A DNA stretch of 64,000 nucleotides from Streptomonospora sp. PA3 (GTDB taxonomy: Bacteria; Actinomycetota; Actinomycetes; Streptosporangiales; Streptosporangiaceae), in assembly GCF_009728995.1 (NCBI RefSeq), contig NZ_VTZW01000022.1, forward strand, positions 1 to 64,000, written 5' to 3'. A program made the translations under genes and the position numbers. Below, in pieces: positions 44,326 to 52,868 of the stretch; within the stretch, counting starts at the first letter, position 1, and each line of letters begins with the position of its first letter. The notes beneath the pieces were generated by a model. It had not been told where the DNA came from, made no database searches, and worked only from the letters and a program-made list of their open reading frames with translations.

Positions 44326-47016
44326 TTGGCACACCGAGAGCACGACGGTTCCGACCATGCCGGAATGCGTGCGTGGGACGGCGACCACGGCCAGGGCGCC
44401 GACGGACCGGGCGAGGCGCCCGCCGATCGCGGCCCGGACGAGCAGTGGTTCGGCGAGCCCTCCCCGCCCCCTCCCCCCTACGCCATCGACGAGGGCGCGG
44501 TCCCGCCGCCGCCCTATGCCATAGGAGGCGCGGGCCCGTTCGAGGGCGACCGCCCAGGGCCTCAGCAGCACACCGGGCAGCCTCCCGGCGAGCCAGGAGG
44601 AGCCGGTGCTCCCCAGGGGCCGCCTCCCGGACCCCAGCACCCGCCTGCGCCGGATCCCCACCGCCCGGCGCCCGGCGCCCCCGGGTGGCAGCAGCCCGGG
44701 CAGGAGGGCGGCCCCTACCAGCAGCCCGCTCCCGAGCACCACCCGTCCGGGCCCTACCCCGGCCAGGCGGGGCATGCGCCCCAGCCGCCGTACCAGCAGG
44801 ATCCGCAGGGGTACCCGTCCGGGCCGTACCCGGCGCCCGGCGGCGCGGGGCAGCAGCCTTCGCCGCCCGGATACCCGGCGCAGGGATACGGCCAGCCGCC
44901 GCCCGCCGCCGATCCGCAGGCGCCGCCGGCGGCCTACAACGGGCAGCCGCTCGGGCCGGCGCCCGCCTATCCCGCCGACGGCCCCGGCGCCGATTCCCCG
45001 CCTCCGCCCGGCTGGAACCCGCCGGCCCCACCCGACCCCGGCTACGCGCAGGAAGCCCCCGGAGACCCCGGCCCCGTCGGCGAGCCCTACGAGGGCGGGC
45101 ACCCCGGCGCCGGATACGCCGACAGCGCCCCCGAGCCCGGCGAGGGCCCGGCACCCCAGGCGCCCGCGCCGGGCGAGGCGGGCGCCGCCGGACCCCCGGC
45201 GCGCGAGCCGTCCGCACCGGTCTGGACCAACGGGACCGGCCCCGCGCCCGCCACCGGCGCGTTCGCGCAGTGGGCTCCGCCCGAGCGGGCGCCGAGCCCC
45301 ACCGCGGACGGGCGTCCCGGCGGGCTCCCGCGCCCGGGCGAGGCGACGGAGGTTTTCCGGCCCTACCAGGAGCCGGACCCGCCGTCCGCGGGCGGTCAGG
45401 CGTCCGAAGCGCCGCAGCAGGCGGACCCGGCCGCCGGACCGCAGTGGACCTCTGCCGAGCCCGTCGCGCCGAGTGGACCGGGCGGGGAGCCGCCGCCTCC
45501 CGGCGCGCCCGAAGGCGCGCCCCGGGGCGAGGAGATCCCCGATCCCGAGCAGCTGCCGCCGCTGCCGCCCAACGCCGCCGGCTCCGCCGGTGCGCCCGGC
45601 CCCGCCGAGGCCCCGCCCGCGCCCGGAGCACCGCAGGGCCACCCGGGCGCTCCCGGCTCCGGCGGTTACCGGCCGCCGCAGCAGGAGGGCGCCGCGCCGC
45701 CCGATGCGTGGGGACCGCAGTACCCCGGCGGTCCGGCGCAGCCTCCGCCCGGGGAGTGGCGGCCGGAATCGGCGCCGTCGGGCCCGCAGCCCTGGAACGC
45801 CGCACCGCCTGCCGCTCCCGGACCGGCCCAGCAGTGGCCGGGGACCGGCCCGCAGCCGGCCGGCGGCCACCCGCCCGGCTACGGCCGGCCCTACGACCAG
45901 CCCTACGACCCGTATCGGCAGCCCGGCCCGGACCCCTCCGGCGCGCCCAACGCCTACCATCCGGGGCCGGGGGCCGCGCCGGGGCCGCCGGGCGCTCCGC
46001 AGTCGGGCTTCCAGTACCACGCCCACTTCGCCGAGGGCGTGCAGCCGGGACAGCAGTACCCCGGGCAGCCGGGCCAGCCCGGCCACCCCGAGACCGCCGA
46101 GGACCTGCGTGCGGAGAACCTGGTCAGCGACAAGCGGCCGGGGCCGAGCAAGGGCTGGCGCAAGATGCTGCACTCGGCCACGTTCGGCCTGGTCGACGTG
46201 GGGGAGTCGGCGGCCGAGCAGCGCCGCCGGGAACTGACCGAGCGTGCGCGCACACAGGTCGGCGGCGGCCACCACCGGGTCGCGGTGCTGAGCCTGAAGG
46301 GCGGCGTGGGCAAGACCACCACCACGGTCGCGCTCGGCTCGATGCTCGCCTCGCTGCGCGGCGACCGGGTGCTGGCGGTCGACGCCAACCCCGACCGCGG
46401 AACCCTGTCGGACAAGGTGCGGCTGGAGACCGCGGCCACCATCCGCGACCTGCTCAACGAGCGGGAGTCCATCTCCCGCTACGCCGACATCCGCGCCTTC
46501 ACCTCCCAGGCCAACAGCCGGCTGGAGATCCTCGCCTCCGACCGCGACCCCGCCGTCTCGGAGGCTTTCAGCGAGGACGACTACCGCAAGGTGTCCTGGC
46601 TGCTGGAGCACTATTACTCCATCTGCCTGACCGACTGCGGCACCGGGCTGCTGCACTCGGCCATGCGCGGCGTCCTCGGCCTGGCCGACCAGGTGGTGCT
46701 GGTCAGCTCGGCGTCGGTCGACGGCGCGCGCAGCGCCAGCGCCACCCTGGACTGGCTGGAGGCCCACCAGTACGGCCCGCTGGTGCGCGGCGCGGTCGTG
46801 GTGCTGTCGATGGTGCGCACCGGCAAGAGCAGCGTGGACCTGGACCGGCTGGAGCAGCACTTCGCGAGCCGGTGCCGCGCTGTGGTGCGCGTGCCCTGGG
46901 ACGCCCACCTGGAGGAGGGCGCCGAGGTCGACCTCGACCGCCTGGCACCGGCCACCCGTGACGCCTACCTGCAGCTGGCCGCCACCGTGGGCGAAGCGTT
47001 CGCCTGGCCCCGGTGA
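44326..47016 (+). CDS. Proline-rich MinD/ParA-like ATPase (EspI-like)
   Basis: 896 aa from TTG 44326, chosen for GAGGAG 10 bases upstream; no earlier codon in frame has an RBS. Residues ~1-600 are almost entirely Pro/Gly/Gln/Ala (e.g. PSPPPPPYAIDEGAVPPPPY), disordered. The C-terminal ~250 residues are a deviant-Walker ATPase: LSLKGGVGKTTTTVALGSML, DANPDRGTLSDKV and LTDCGTG, followed by DQVVLVSSASVDGARSAS. The layout is that of EspI and related actinobacterial proteins linked to type VII secretion, but no esx/ecc gene is nearby. The exact role (partition, secretion or polar positioning) is open. Confidence 0.82.
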   Translation: MAHREHDGSDHAGMRAWDGDHGQGADGPGEAPADRGPDEQWFGEPSPPPPPYAIDEGAVPPPPYAIGGAGPFEGDRPGPQQHTGQPPGEPGGAGAPQGPPPGPQHPPAPDPHRPAPGAPGWQQPGQEGGPYQQPAPEHHPSGPYPGQAGHAPQPPYQQDPQGYPSGPYPAPGGAGQQPSPPGYPAQGYGQPPPAADPQAPPAAYNGQPLGPAPAYPADGPGADSPPPPGWNPPAPPDPGYAQEAPGDPGPVGEPYEGGHPGAGYADSAPEPGEGPAPQAPAPGEAGAAGPPAREPSAPVWTNGTGPAPATGAFAQWAPPERAPSPTADGRPGGLPRPGEATEVFRPYQEPDPPSAGGQASEAPQQADPAAGPQWTSAEPVAPSGPGGEPPPPGAPEGAPRGEEIPDPEQLPPLPPNAAGSAGAPGPAEAPPAPGAPQGHPGAPGSGGYRPPQQEGAAPPDAWGPQYPGGPAQPPPGEWRPESAPSGPQPWNAAPPAAPGPAQQWPGTGPQPAGGHPPGYGRPYDQPYDPYRQPGPDPSGAPNAYHPGPGAAPGPPGAPQSGFQYHAHFAEGVQPGQQYPGQPGQPGHPETAEDLRAENLVSDKRPGPSKGWRKMLHSATFGLVDVGESAAEQRRRELTERARTQVGGGHHRVAVLSLKGGVGKTTTTVALGSMLASLRGDRVLAVDANPDRGTLSDKVRLETAATIRDLLNERESISRYADIRAFTSQANSRLEILASDRDPAVSEAFSEDDYRKVSWLLEHYYSICLTDCGTGLLHSAMRGVLGLADQVVLVSSASVDGARSASATLDWLEAHQYGPLVRGAVVVLSMVRTGKSSVDLDRLEQHFASRCRAVVRVPWDAHLEEGAEVDLDRLAPATRDAYLQLAATVGEAFAWPR

Positions 47017-47056
47017 CCCGTCCGGGCGGGGCGCCGCCCGGACGGTGCGGACGAAC

Positions 47057-47102
47057 GAAGCCCCTCCCCGGATCCGTGCGCAGCGGATCGGGGAGGGGCT
47101 TC
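47057..47102. terminator. Bidirectional hairpin terminator
   Basis: GAAGCCCCTCCCCGGATCCG and CGGATCGGGGAGGGGCTTC form a long stem between the + ATPase gene (end 47016) and the minus-strand tRNA-Ser (3' end 47110), terminating both. Confidence 0.88.
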
Positions 47103-47109
47103 ACTAATG

Positions 47110-47198
47110 CGGAGGGTGTGGGATTTGAACCCACGAGATCCCGCTAAGGATCTTGTGCTTTTCAAGAGCACTGCACTCGGCCACTATGCGAACCCTCC
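47110..47198 (-). tRNA. tRNA-Ser (anticodon UGA)
   Basis: 89 nt class II tRNA. Acceptor GGAGGGT/ACCCTCC with discriminator G, anticodon stem GTGCT/AGCAC with loop CTTGAAA (anticodon TGA), long variable arm (AAGATCCTTAGCGGGATCTC) and T-arm GTGGG TTCAAAT CCCAC. Confidence 0.96.
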
Positions 47199-47336
47199 AG
47201 AAGGCGGCCACACAGGCCGCCCACAGCATAGCGCAGACATCCGGGCGGGTTTCAGAACTGATCCGACCCGGTCACCTGCCCGATCGGGAACGCATGCCGA
47301 CTGGCTGCGCAGATCGTCTCCAGGGCGTGGATCGGC

Positions 47337-47555
47337 ATGTCGTCGGTGCTGATGCTCACCCGCAGCACCTGCGGCGAAACCATCCGCATCGACGTGACCG
47401 ACCAGCGCGGACGCCAACCGCCCGGCGTCGATGCGATCTCAGCGGACGATGACGCGCCCGATGGGCTCGGACTCGTCTCCGCCTTCTCCTCAGCGATGGG
47501 GTCCGTCCGCCTCCGTTCCCGAGAGTGCACGACATGGACCGAACTCCGGACCTGA
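47337..47555 (+). pseudogene. Remnant of an RsbW-like HATPase gene
   Basis: 72-codon frame with the C-terminal hallmarks of an actinobacterial HATPase anti-sigma protein: TIRIDVTDQRG (G1-like), DDAPDGLGLVSAFSSAMG (G2-like) and a TTWTEL ending equivalent to TVWAEL. The N-terminal half with the N box is missing; the same frame is closed by a stop near 47260. Probably a decayed gene copy, possibly related to the intact ATP-binding protein at 35801. Composition here is slightly AT-richer than the neighbours. Confidence 0.42.
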
Positions 47556-47906
47556 TCTCCAGTAATCACTCCCGCCGGGCCATCCGTCCGGCCCAGCCGC
47601 AAGGGGTGCACATGCTCCTACGATCCTTGTCTCGAAGCGACCGAGAACCGCTCGCGCCGCCTCGGCGCGGACGAAACCGTTACCGCCGCCTTCGCCGGGC
47701 TGCTCGTGTTCGGGGCTATGTGCGGCCTGCTCCTCACATGCCAAGCCGACGGCCCGAGCCCAGCGCTGGTGACGATGGCCTGGACGGTCTCCGCCAGGCT
47801 CTTCGCGGTCCGGCAGGCTTCTGGCCGTCCGGCCCGACCTGGCGCACACCCCCGGCGACCTCCTGGCGGGGGTGGCGTGGGAGCAGTGGGAAGCCGCGCT
47901 GCGCGT
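47556..47906. other. Intergenic, no supported gene
   Basis: About 350 bp between the HATPase remnant and the CPA2 gene stop. One + frame around 47670-47790 encodes a hydrophobic stretch (FAGLLVFGAMCGLLLTC) but has no start or RBS and runs into antisense of the antiporter. Probably decayed sequence. Confidence 0.4.
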
Positions 47907-49892
47907 TCACTCCTTGGGGGCGATCAGGGTGTCGTCCAGGTAGCACCAGGCCCAGTCCTGGTCGGCCTCGGCGGCGGTGACGAGGGGGTGCCTGGCGTCG
48001 GCGGCGTGGGCCGAGGCGTGGCGTCGGGGGGAGGAGTCGCAGCAGCCGACGTGGCCGCAGTCGAGGCAGATGCGCAGGTGGACCCAGTCGCGTTCGCCCA
48101 GTTGCAGGCAGTCGGCGCACCCGGCGGTGCCGGGCAGGACCGTGCGGATCCCGGAGGTGTGCGGGCAGGGCGCCTGGGGATCGGCCGCGAACTCGACGGG
48201 GGTGTGCGGGTCGGGGTAGTCGCCGGGCGCCGGCACGGGAAGGCCCAGTTCGTCCAGCAGCGCACGGGTGAGGTGGGCGGCGGCGGCGCGGGAGGTGTCG
48301 ACGATGCGGCGGGCGCCCGAGGGGGCGAGCACATCGGGTTCGGCGGCGTCCACGGGACGCACGACGATCGGCACGCCGGGTGCGAGCCCGCCGATGACCG
48401 AGGCGATGCGCGCGCTGTCCTCGCCGGTGTTCTCCGGGATGACCACGGCGCGGGCGGTGAAGAGTCCCGCCTCCTCCAGGACGTTGCGGTGCAGCGGGTC
48501 GCCGCGGACCACGGTGTTGCCCTCGGACTCGGCCGCCGCCGCGAGGTCGGGGCCCAGCGTGGTCACGGTGACGGGGACCCCGCGGGCCCGCACCGCGGCT
48601 GCGACCTCGGCCGCCACCGGCCCCCAGCCCGAGATCAGCACCGGCGCATCGGGCTCGGACCCGTCGCCCGGCTCCGGGGCCGCCCCGCCCCCGGCGGGGC
48701 GCCGCCGGGGGCCCGCCCACCGGCCGAGGCGGTCGCCGAGGGCGGCCAGCGCCGGTGTCAGGGTCATCAGCAGCACCGTCACCGCGATGAGGATCTGCTC
48801 GCCCTCGGCGCCCAGCCCGGCCGGCGTGAGTCCGGCATCGGCGCCCGAGCGCTGCAGCACGAAGGAGAACTCCCCGATCTGGGCCAGCAGCAGGCCGCCC
48901 GCCAGCGCCGTCGATGCGCCCGTACCGAGCGCGGACAGCGCGACGGCGCCGGTGGCCGCCTTGAGGACGACGACCGCCGCCGCCAGCAGCAGTACCAGCC
49001 ACCACACCTCCAGCAGCGCGCTCAGATCCAGCAGCATGCCGATGGAGACGAAGAACGTCGCGCTGAAGAGGATCTGCAGCGGCAGCACCTCGCCCAGGGC
49101 GTGCGCGCTGTGCCGCGACTCGCTGACCACCAGCCCGGCGAGGAACGCGCCCAGCGCGACGCTGACGCCTGCCAGCGAGGTCAGGTAGGCGGTTCCCAGC
49201 CCGATGGCGACCACGGTCAGCAGGAAGACCTCGGGCGAGCACGTCCGCGCCACGCGCTCCAGCAGCGGCGGCATGACCTTGCGGGCGACGACCAGGACCG
49301 CGGCCAGCATCGCGGCGGCGGTGCCGAGCGCCTCGGCGATCCCCAGGGGCCCGTCGCCCGAGCCGCCCAGCAGCGGGATCAGCAGCACCATCAGCACCAC
49401 GGCCAGGTCCTGGAAGATCAGCGTGGCGAGGCCGGCCTGCCCGAGCGGGGAGGTGGTGCGCCCGGCCGCGGCCAGCACCTTCAGCACGATGGCGGTGGAC
49501 GACAGGGCGACCAGGAAGCCGGTGAACACGCCGGTCTGCCAGTCGGCTCCGAACGCGACGACCAGCGCCGCGGTCGCCGCGGTCGTCAGCAGCACCTGCA
49601 GCCCGCCGCCCAGCAGGATGTGCCGCTTGATCGCGGCCAGGCGCTCCAGGGAGAACTCGATGCCGATGGTGAACAGCAGGAGGATGACGCCGATCTCGGC
49701 GGCGGCCTCGACGGTCGAGGTGTTGCCGACCAGGCCCAGCTGGTGGGGGCCGATCAGCACGCCGGCCAGGAGGAACCCGACGATGGGCACCACGCGCAGG
49801 CGTGCGCTCAGGTAGCCGATCACGGCGGCCGCGCACAGCAGCAGCACGACGGGGGTGAGGAAGGCGGGCGTCTCCTCGGCGGCCAACAGCAT
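47907..49892 (-). CDS. CPA2 cation/proton antiporter fused to TrkA-N and UBP zinc finger
   Basis: 661 aa. Residues ~1-385 are a CPA2 antiporter with about 12 helices (ARLRVVPIVGFLLAGVLIGP; IGVILLLFTIGIEFSLERL; ATLIFQDLAVVLMVLLIP). A TrkA-N/RCK-like domain follows (PVLISGWGPVAAEVAAAVRA; GNTVVRGDPLHRNVL) for nucleotide control. The last ~110 residues are a UBP-type zinc finger: CPHTSGIR, GCADCLQLGERDWVHLRICL and GHVGCCDSSPRRHASAH. Exports K+ or Na+ in exchange for H+ across the membrane; the zinc finger may bind a C-terminal peptide. ATG 49892 with AAGGGACC upstream. Confidence 0.88.
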   Translation of the reverse strand: MLLAAEETPAFLTPVVLLLCAAAVIGYLSARLRVVPIVGFLLAGVLIGPHQLGLVGNTSTVEAAAEIGVILLLFTIGIEFSLERLAAIKRHILLGGGLQVLLTTAATAALVVAFGADWQTGVFTGFLVALSSTAIVLKVLAAAGRTTSPLGQAGLATLIFQDLAVVLMVLLIPLLGGSGDGPLGIAEALGTAAAMLAAVLVVARKVMPPLLERVARTCSPEVFLLTVVAIGLGTAYLTSLAGVSVALGAFLAGLVVSESRHSAHALGEVLPLQILFSATFFVSIGMLLDLSALLEVWWLVLLLAAAVVVLKAATGAVALSALGTGASTALAGGLLLAQIGEFSFVLQRSGADAGLTPAGLGAEGEQILIAVTVLLMTLTPALAALGDRLGRWAGPRRRPAGGGAAPEPGDGSEPDAPVLISGWGPVAAEVAAAVRARGVPVTVTTLGPDLAAAAESEGNTVVRGDPLHRNVLEEAGLFTARAVVIPENTGEDSARIASVIGGLAPGVPIVVRPVDAAEPDVLAPSGARRIVDTSRAAAAHLTRALLDELGLPVPAPGDYPDPHTPVEFAADPQAPCPHTSGIRTVLPGTAGCADCLQLGERDWVHLRICLDCGHVGCCDSSPRRHASAHAADARHPLVTAAEADQDWAWCYLDDTLIAPKE

Positions 49893-50054
49893 GGCGGCGG
49901 TCCCTTCGTGCGCTGCTCACATGGCCCGATCGGGCGTGGCCAGAATAAGCGCCGACCGTGCGCGGGGCGAGTGCCGACGGGCGCGGGGCGGGCGCCGAGC
50001 GGGAGGGCCGGTCTCTGTCGCGTGCGGGGGTTACCGGCGAGTAATATCTGGGCC

Positions 50055-50540
50055 ATGGCAACCATGGACGCAGAGACCGCCGAATTCGTGAAATCCGGAT
50101 TCCTGGGAGCGGTCCCCTTCGCCCGGACGCTGGGCGTGCAGTTCCTCGAGATCGACTACGGCCGCGCCGTCATGCGGCTGCCCGACAGCGCCGACCACCA
50201 CAACCACGTCGGCGGGCCGCACGCCGGAGCGATGTTCACCCTCGGGGAGTCGGCCTCGGGCGCGATCATCATCGGCACCTTCGGCGACCGGCTCGACCGG
50301 TCCGTGCCGCTGGCCGTCAAGGCCGACATCCGCTACCACAAGCTCGCGATGGGCGACCTCACCGCCGAGGCGCGGCTGTCGCGGTCCCGCGCGGAGATCC
50401 TGGCCGAGCTCGACGCGGGCGGGCGCCCGGAGTTCGACGTGGACGTCGAACTGCGCACCGACGACGGCACCGTCACCGGCTCCATGAGCGTCACCTGGAC
50501 CCTCAAGCCGAGCAAGGCGGACGATCCGGAAAACGGCTGA
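50055..50540 (+). CDS. Hotdog-fold thioesterase (DUF4442/PaaI-like)
   Basis: 161 aa. The segment PFARTLGVQFLEIDYGRAVM and HHNHVGGPHAGAMFTLGESA resemble the PaaI/YiiD hotdog core with the active HGG(A) helix start (VGGPHAGAMF), followed by AVKADIRYHKLAMGDL. It probably hydrolyses or binds an acyl-CoA thioester in the cytosol. ATG 50055 without a strong RBS; TAATAT ~12 bases upstream suggests a leaderless start. Monocistronic. Confidence 0.78.
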   Translation: MATMDAETAEFVKSGFLGAVPFARTLGVQFLEIDYGRAVMRLPDSADHHNHVGGPHAGAMFTLGESASGAIIIGTFGDRLDRSVPLAVKADIRYHKLAMGDLTAEARLSRSRAEILAELDAGGRPEFDVDVELRTDDGTVTGSMSVTWTLKPSKADDPENG

Positions 50541-50674
50541 ATCCGCGCCGGCAGCGCGCGGGCGAGCACACCGCCGTGTCGGTCCCCGGCGGCCCGGGAA
50601 TGTCGTAGCCGGTGGGTACGGTTACCACGCCGGCAATCCAGTCGGCGGATCCGCGAGCCGTCAGGGGGCGCACC

Positions 50675-50815
50675 ATGGCCGGACCCGATCCCTCAGCCGT
50701 GCCCGCCCGTGCGGGCAGCGCGCCGCCCGCACGCGCGGCGCGGATCCCCGCCCGCGGCCTGCCCCGCGTCCGGCGGCCCGGCCGGCCCGCGTACACGGAG
50801 GTGGCTGCACCGTGA
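50675..50815 (+). CDS. Possible small ORF overlapping the clamp gene start
   Basis: 46-aa Pro/Ala/Arg-rich frame from ATG 50675 with AGGGGG upstream; its TGA overlaps the GTG of the beta-clamp gene at 50812 (GTGA). It looks low-complexity and may be untranslated, but the overlap would allow translational coupling. Confidence 0.2.
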   Translation: MAGPDPSAVPARAGSAPPARAARIPARGLPRVRRPGRPAYTEVAAP

Positions 50816-51954
50816 GATTCCGAGCCGAACGCGATTCGTTCGCCGACGCCGTCACCTGGACGGCCCGCGCCCTGCCCGCCCGCCCGTCCCTGCCGGTGCT
50901 CGCCGGCATGCGGCTGGAGGCGCTGCCCGGTTCCTCCGCGCTGCGGCTGTCCAGCTTCGACTACGAGGTCTCGGCGCGAGCCGAGGTCGAGGTCGGCGTC
51001 GAGGATCCCGGGGCCGTGCTGGTCTCCGGCCGACTGCTCGCCGAGATCGTGCGCAACCTCCCCGACGCCCCCGTCGACGTCCACGCCGACGGCGCCCGGG
51101 TGCTGGTCACCTGCGGCAGCGCGCGCTTCACCCTGCTCACGCTGCCGATCGAGGACTATCCGGCGCTGCCCGACATGCCCGACGTCAGCGGCTCGCTCAG
51201 CGCCGACTCCTTCGCCGGCGCGGTGCGCCAGGTCAGCCCCGCCGCCAGCCGCGACGACACCCTGCCCATGCTCACCGGGGTCAACCTCGCCTTCTCCGGC
51301 GACTCGCTGACCCTGGCCGCCACCGACCGCTACCGCATCGCGGTGCGCGAGCTGTGGTGGAAGCCGCAGGCCGCGGAGCTGGAAGCGGCGGCCCTGGTGC
51401 CCGCCCGCACGCTGCACGACATCGCCCGCTCCCTGGCGGGCGGCACCAACGTCGACGTCGCGCTGTCGCCGGCCGCGGCCGGCGGGGCCTCGGGCGAGGG
51501 GATGATCGGGTTCGAGAACAACGGGCGGCGCACCACCACGCGTCTCATCGACAGCGACTTCATCAAGTACCGGTCGCGGTTCCCCGAGGAGTCGGCGTCG
51601 CGTGCGAAGGTCGCCACGGCTCCCCTGATGGAGGCCGTCAAGCGCGTCGCGCTGGTGGCCGACCGCAACACCCCGCTGCGCCTGTCGTTCAGCGAGCGCG
51701 AGGTCGTGCTGGAGGCCGGCTCGGGCGACGACGCCCAGGCCGCCGAGGCGCTCGACGTCGAGTTCAGCGGCGAGCCCATCCGGGTGGCGTTCACACCCGA
51801 CTACTTCCTCGACGGCCTCGCCGCGGTGCACACCGAGACCGCACACATCGACTTCACGCTGGCCACCAAGCCCGTCGTCATCTCCGACGTCCCCGGCGAC
51901 GACGACCGCCCGCCGGAGTTCCGCTACCTGGTCATGCCGCTGCGGGTGTCCTGA
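50812..51954 (+). CDS. DNA polymerase III beta sliding clamp, probable paralogue
   Basis: 380 aa, three clamp domains as in DnaN: RAERDSFADAVTWTARALP at the N-terminus, TLLTLPIEDYPALPDMP, AATDRYRIAVRELWW and the C-terminal RYLVMPLRVS that forms the peptide-binding pocket. It encircles DNA and tethers polymerases and repair proteins. dnaA and recF are not adjacent, so it is probably a second clamp besides the canonical dnaN, as some streptomycete-type genomes have. GGAGGTGG precedes GTG 50812. DnaA boxes lie ~800 bp downstream. Confidence 0.85.
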   Translation: MRFRAERDSFADAVTWTARALPARPSLPVLAGMRLEALPGSSALRLSSFDYEVSARAEVEVGVEDPGAVLVSGRLLAEIVRNLPDAPVDVHADGARVLVTCGSARFTLLTLPIEDYPALPDMPDVSGSLSADSFAGAVRQVSPAASRDDTLPMLTGVNLAFSGDSLTLAATDRYRIAVRELWWKPQAAELEAAALVPARTLHDIARSLAGGTNVDVALSPAAAGGASGEGMIGFENNGRRTTTRLIDSDFIKYRSRFPEESASRAKVATAPLMEAVKRVALVADRNTPLRLSFSEREVVLEAGSGDDAQAAEALDVEFSGEPIRVAFTPDYFLDGLAAVHTETAHIDFTLATKPVVISDVPGDDDRPPEFRYLVMPLRVS

Positions 51955-51973
51955 GCCCCGCTCGGCGCGGGGC
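51955..51973. terminator. Hairpin terminator between clamp and F420 genes
   Basis: GCCCCGC (51955-51961) pairs with GCGGGGC (51967-51973) directly after the clamp stop, between convergent genes. Confidence 0.65.
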
Positions 51974-51996
51974 CGTGCGCGTGCCCGGAGAACCGC

Positions 51997-52425
51997 TCAG
52001 TCGGGGCAGCCCTCCATGTTCTCGATGTCGTGGTTGAGGTCCAGGGGGACGAACTCGTAGTGCCGGGTGCGGTACTTCAGCAGTTTGTGGCTCATCGGCA
52101 CGGCCCACCCCTGCAGCATGGGGTGGCGCCGAGCGAGCAGCAGCGATGCGCGCTTGGCCTCGTCGCCTTCGAGCGGGCGCACCTCGCCGCGGACGGCGCC
52201 GCCCCGCGGCCGCCCGCTGAAGGTGCAGGGGCGCAGGTCGGCGGCCGCGTTGCGGGCCAGCCGCTTGGCCTTACCCGATTCCTCCCAGGTGCGGAACAGG
52301 ACGCGGCCGTCCTCGACCACCACGCTGACCGGTGTGCCCTGCGGACTGACGCCGTCGTCGCGGTAGGTGAGAAGCAGGGCGGTCTTGTAGCGCTGGAAAG
52401 GCCGGAGAAGCGTGGCTGCGGTCAT
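51997..52425 (-). CDS. PPOX-class F420-dependent oxidoreductase
   Basis: 142 aa split-beta-barrel flavin/deazaflavin-binding protein (PPOX family, TIGR03666-like). Marks: KTALLLTYRDDGVSPQGTPV, GRVLFRTWEESGKAKRLARN and ADLRPCTFSGRPRG. Uses F420 or FMN to reduce small molecules. ATG 52425 with GGGAGTCG upstream; a longer frame to 52821 is antisense shadow. Confidence 0.85.
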   Translation of the reverse strand: MTAATLLRPFQRYKTALLLTYRDDGVSPQGTPVSVVVEDGRVLFRTWEESGKAKRLARNAAADLRPCTFSGRPRGGAVRGEVRPLEGDEAKRASLLLARRHPMLQGWAVPMSHKLLKYRTRHYEFVPLDLNHDIENMEGCPD

Positions 52426-52747
52426 CTGAGGCGACTCCCGTCGGACAGCGGAGCGTGCGACTCCAACTCTTCCCAAAAGAGTGGCCCATGTCACCCCCTG
52501 CGGCTCCGCGGCTTTGCGCGCGCGGAGCGAAGCGAACGGCGCCGCCGCCGAACCCCATTCCGCGGTTCTCGCCGCACTTGTCCGCCCGGACCGGATCAGC
52601 GCCCGTTCCCGCCCGATCGGCGGGACCCCGGACGTGAATGGGACGCGGTTTTCGCGGTTGCCGTGCGGCCCGCAAGTGAACGGGAAGCCGCGGTAACCTG
52701 ACCGCCGGCCAATCGGGAGCAGAAGAAAAAAGCCGCGGCCACCAGGT

Positions 52748-52820
52748 TTATCCACAAGCGATTTGGGCCGCTCGGCAAAACCCGATGGGTTTTCCCGAGT
52801 TACCCACAGAGTTATCCACA
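52748..52820. promoter_or_regulatory. DnaA-box cluster with central hairpin
   Basis: Two perfect DnaA boxes TTATCCACA (52748-52756, 52812-52820) and a near-box TTACCCACA (52800-52808) flank a strong hairpin (CTCGGCAAAACCC, 52771-52783, with GGGTTTTCCCGAG, 52787-52799, one mismatch). The site lies in the 443-bp gap (52426-52868) otherwise free of genes. Fewer boxes than an actinomycete oriC and no dnaA nearby, so a DnaA-titration or accessory site is more likely. Confidence 0.6.
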
Positions 52821-52868
52821 AGGCGCCGACATTGGCGGAAGCATGTGGATGGGAACGGCTGTGCCCGC

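Noticed and set aside
43102-46908. 1268-aa open frame on the minus strand
   Set aside because: It is the antisense shadow of the Pro-rich ATPase gene (44326-47016) and the quinone oxidoreductase in another frame. High GC keeps the opposite frame open; the translation is Arg/Gly/Pro junk without domains.
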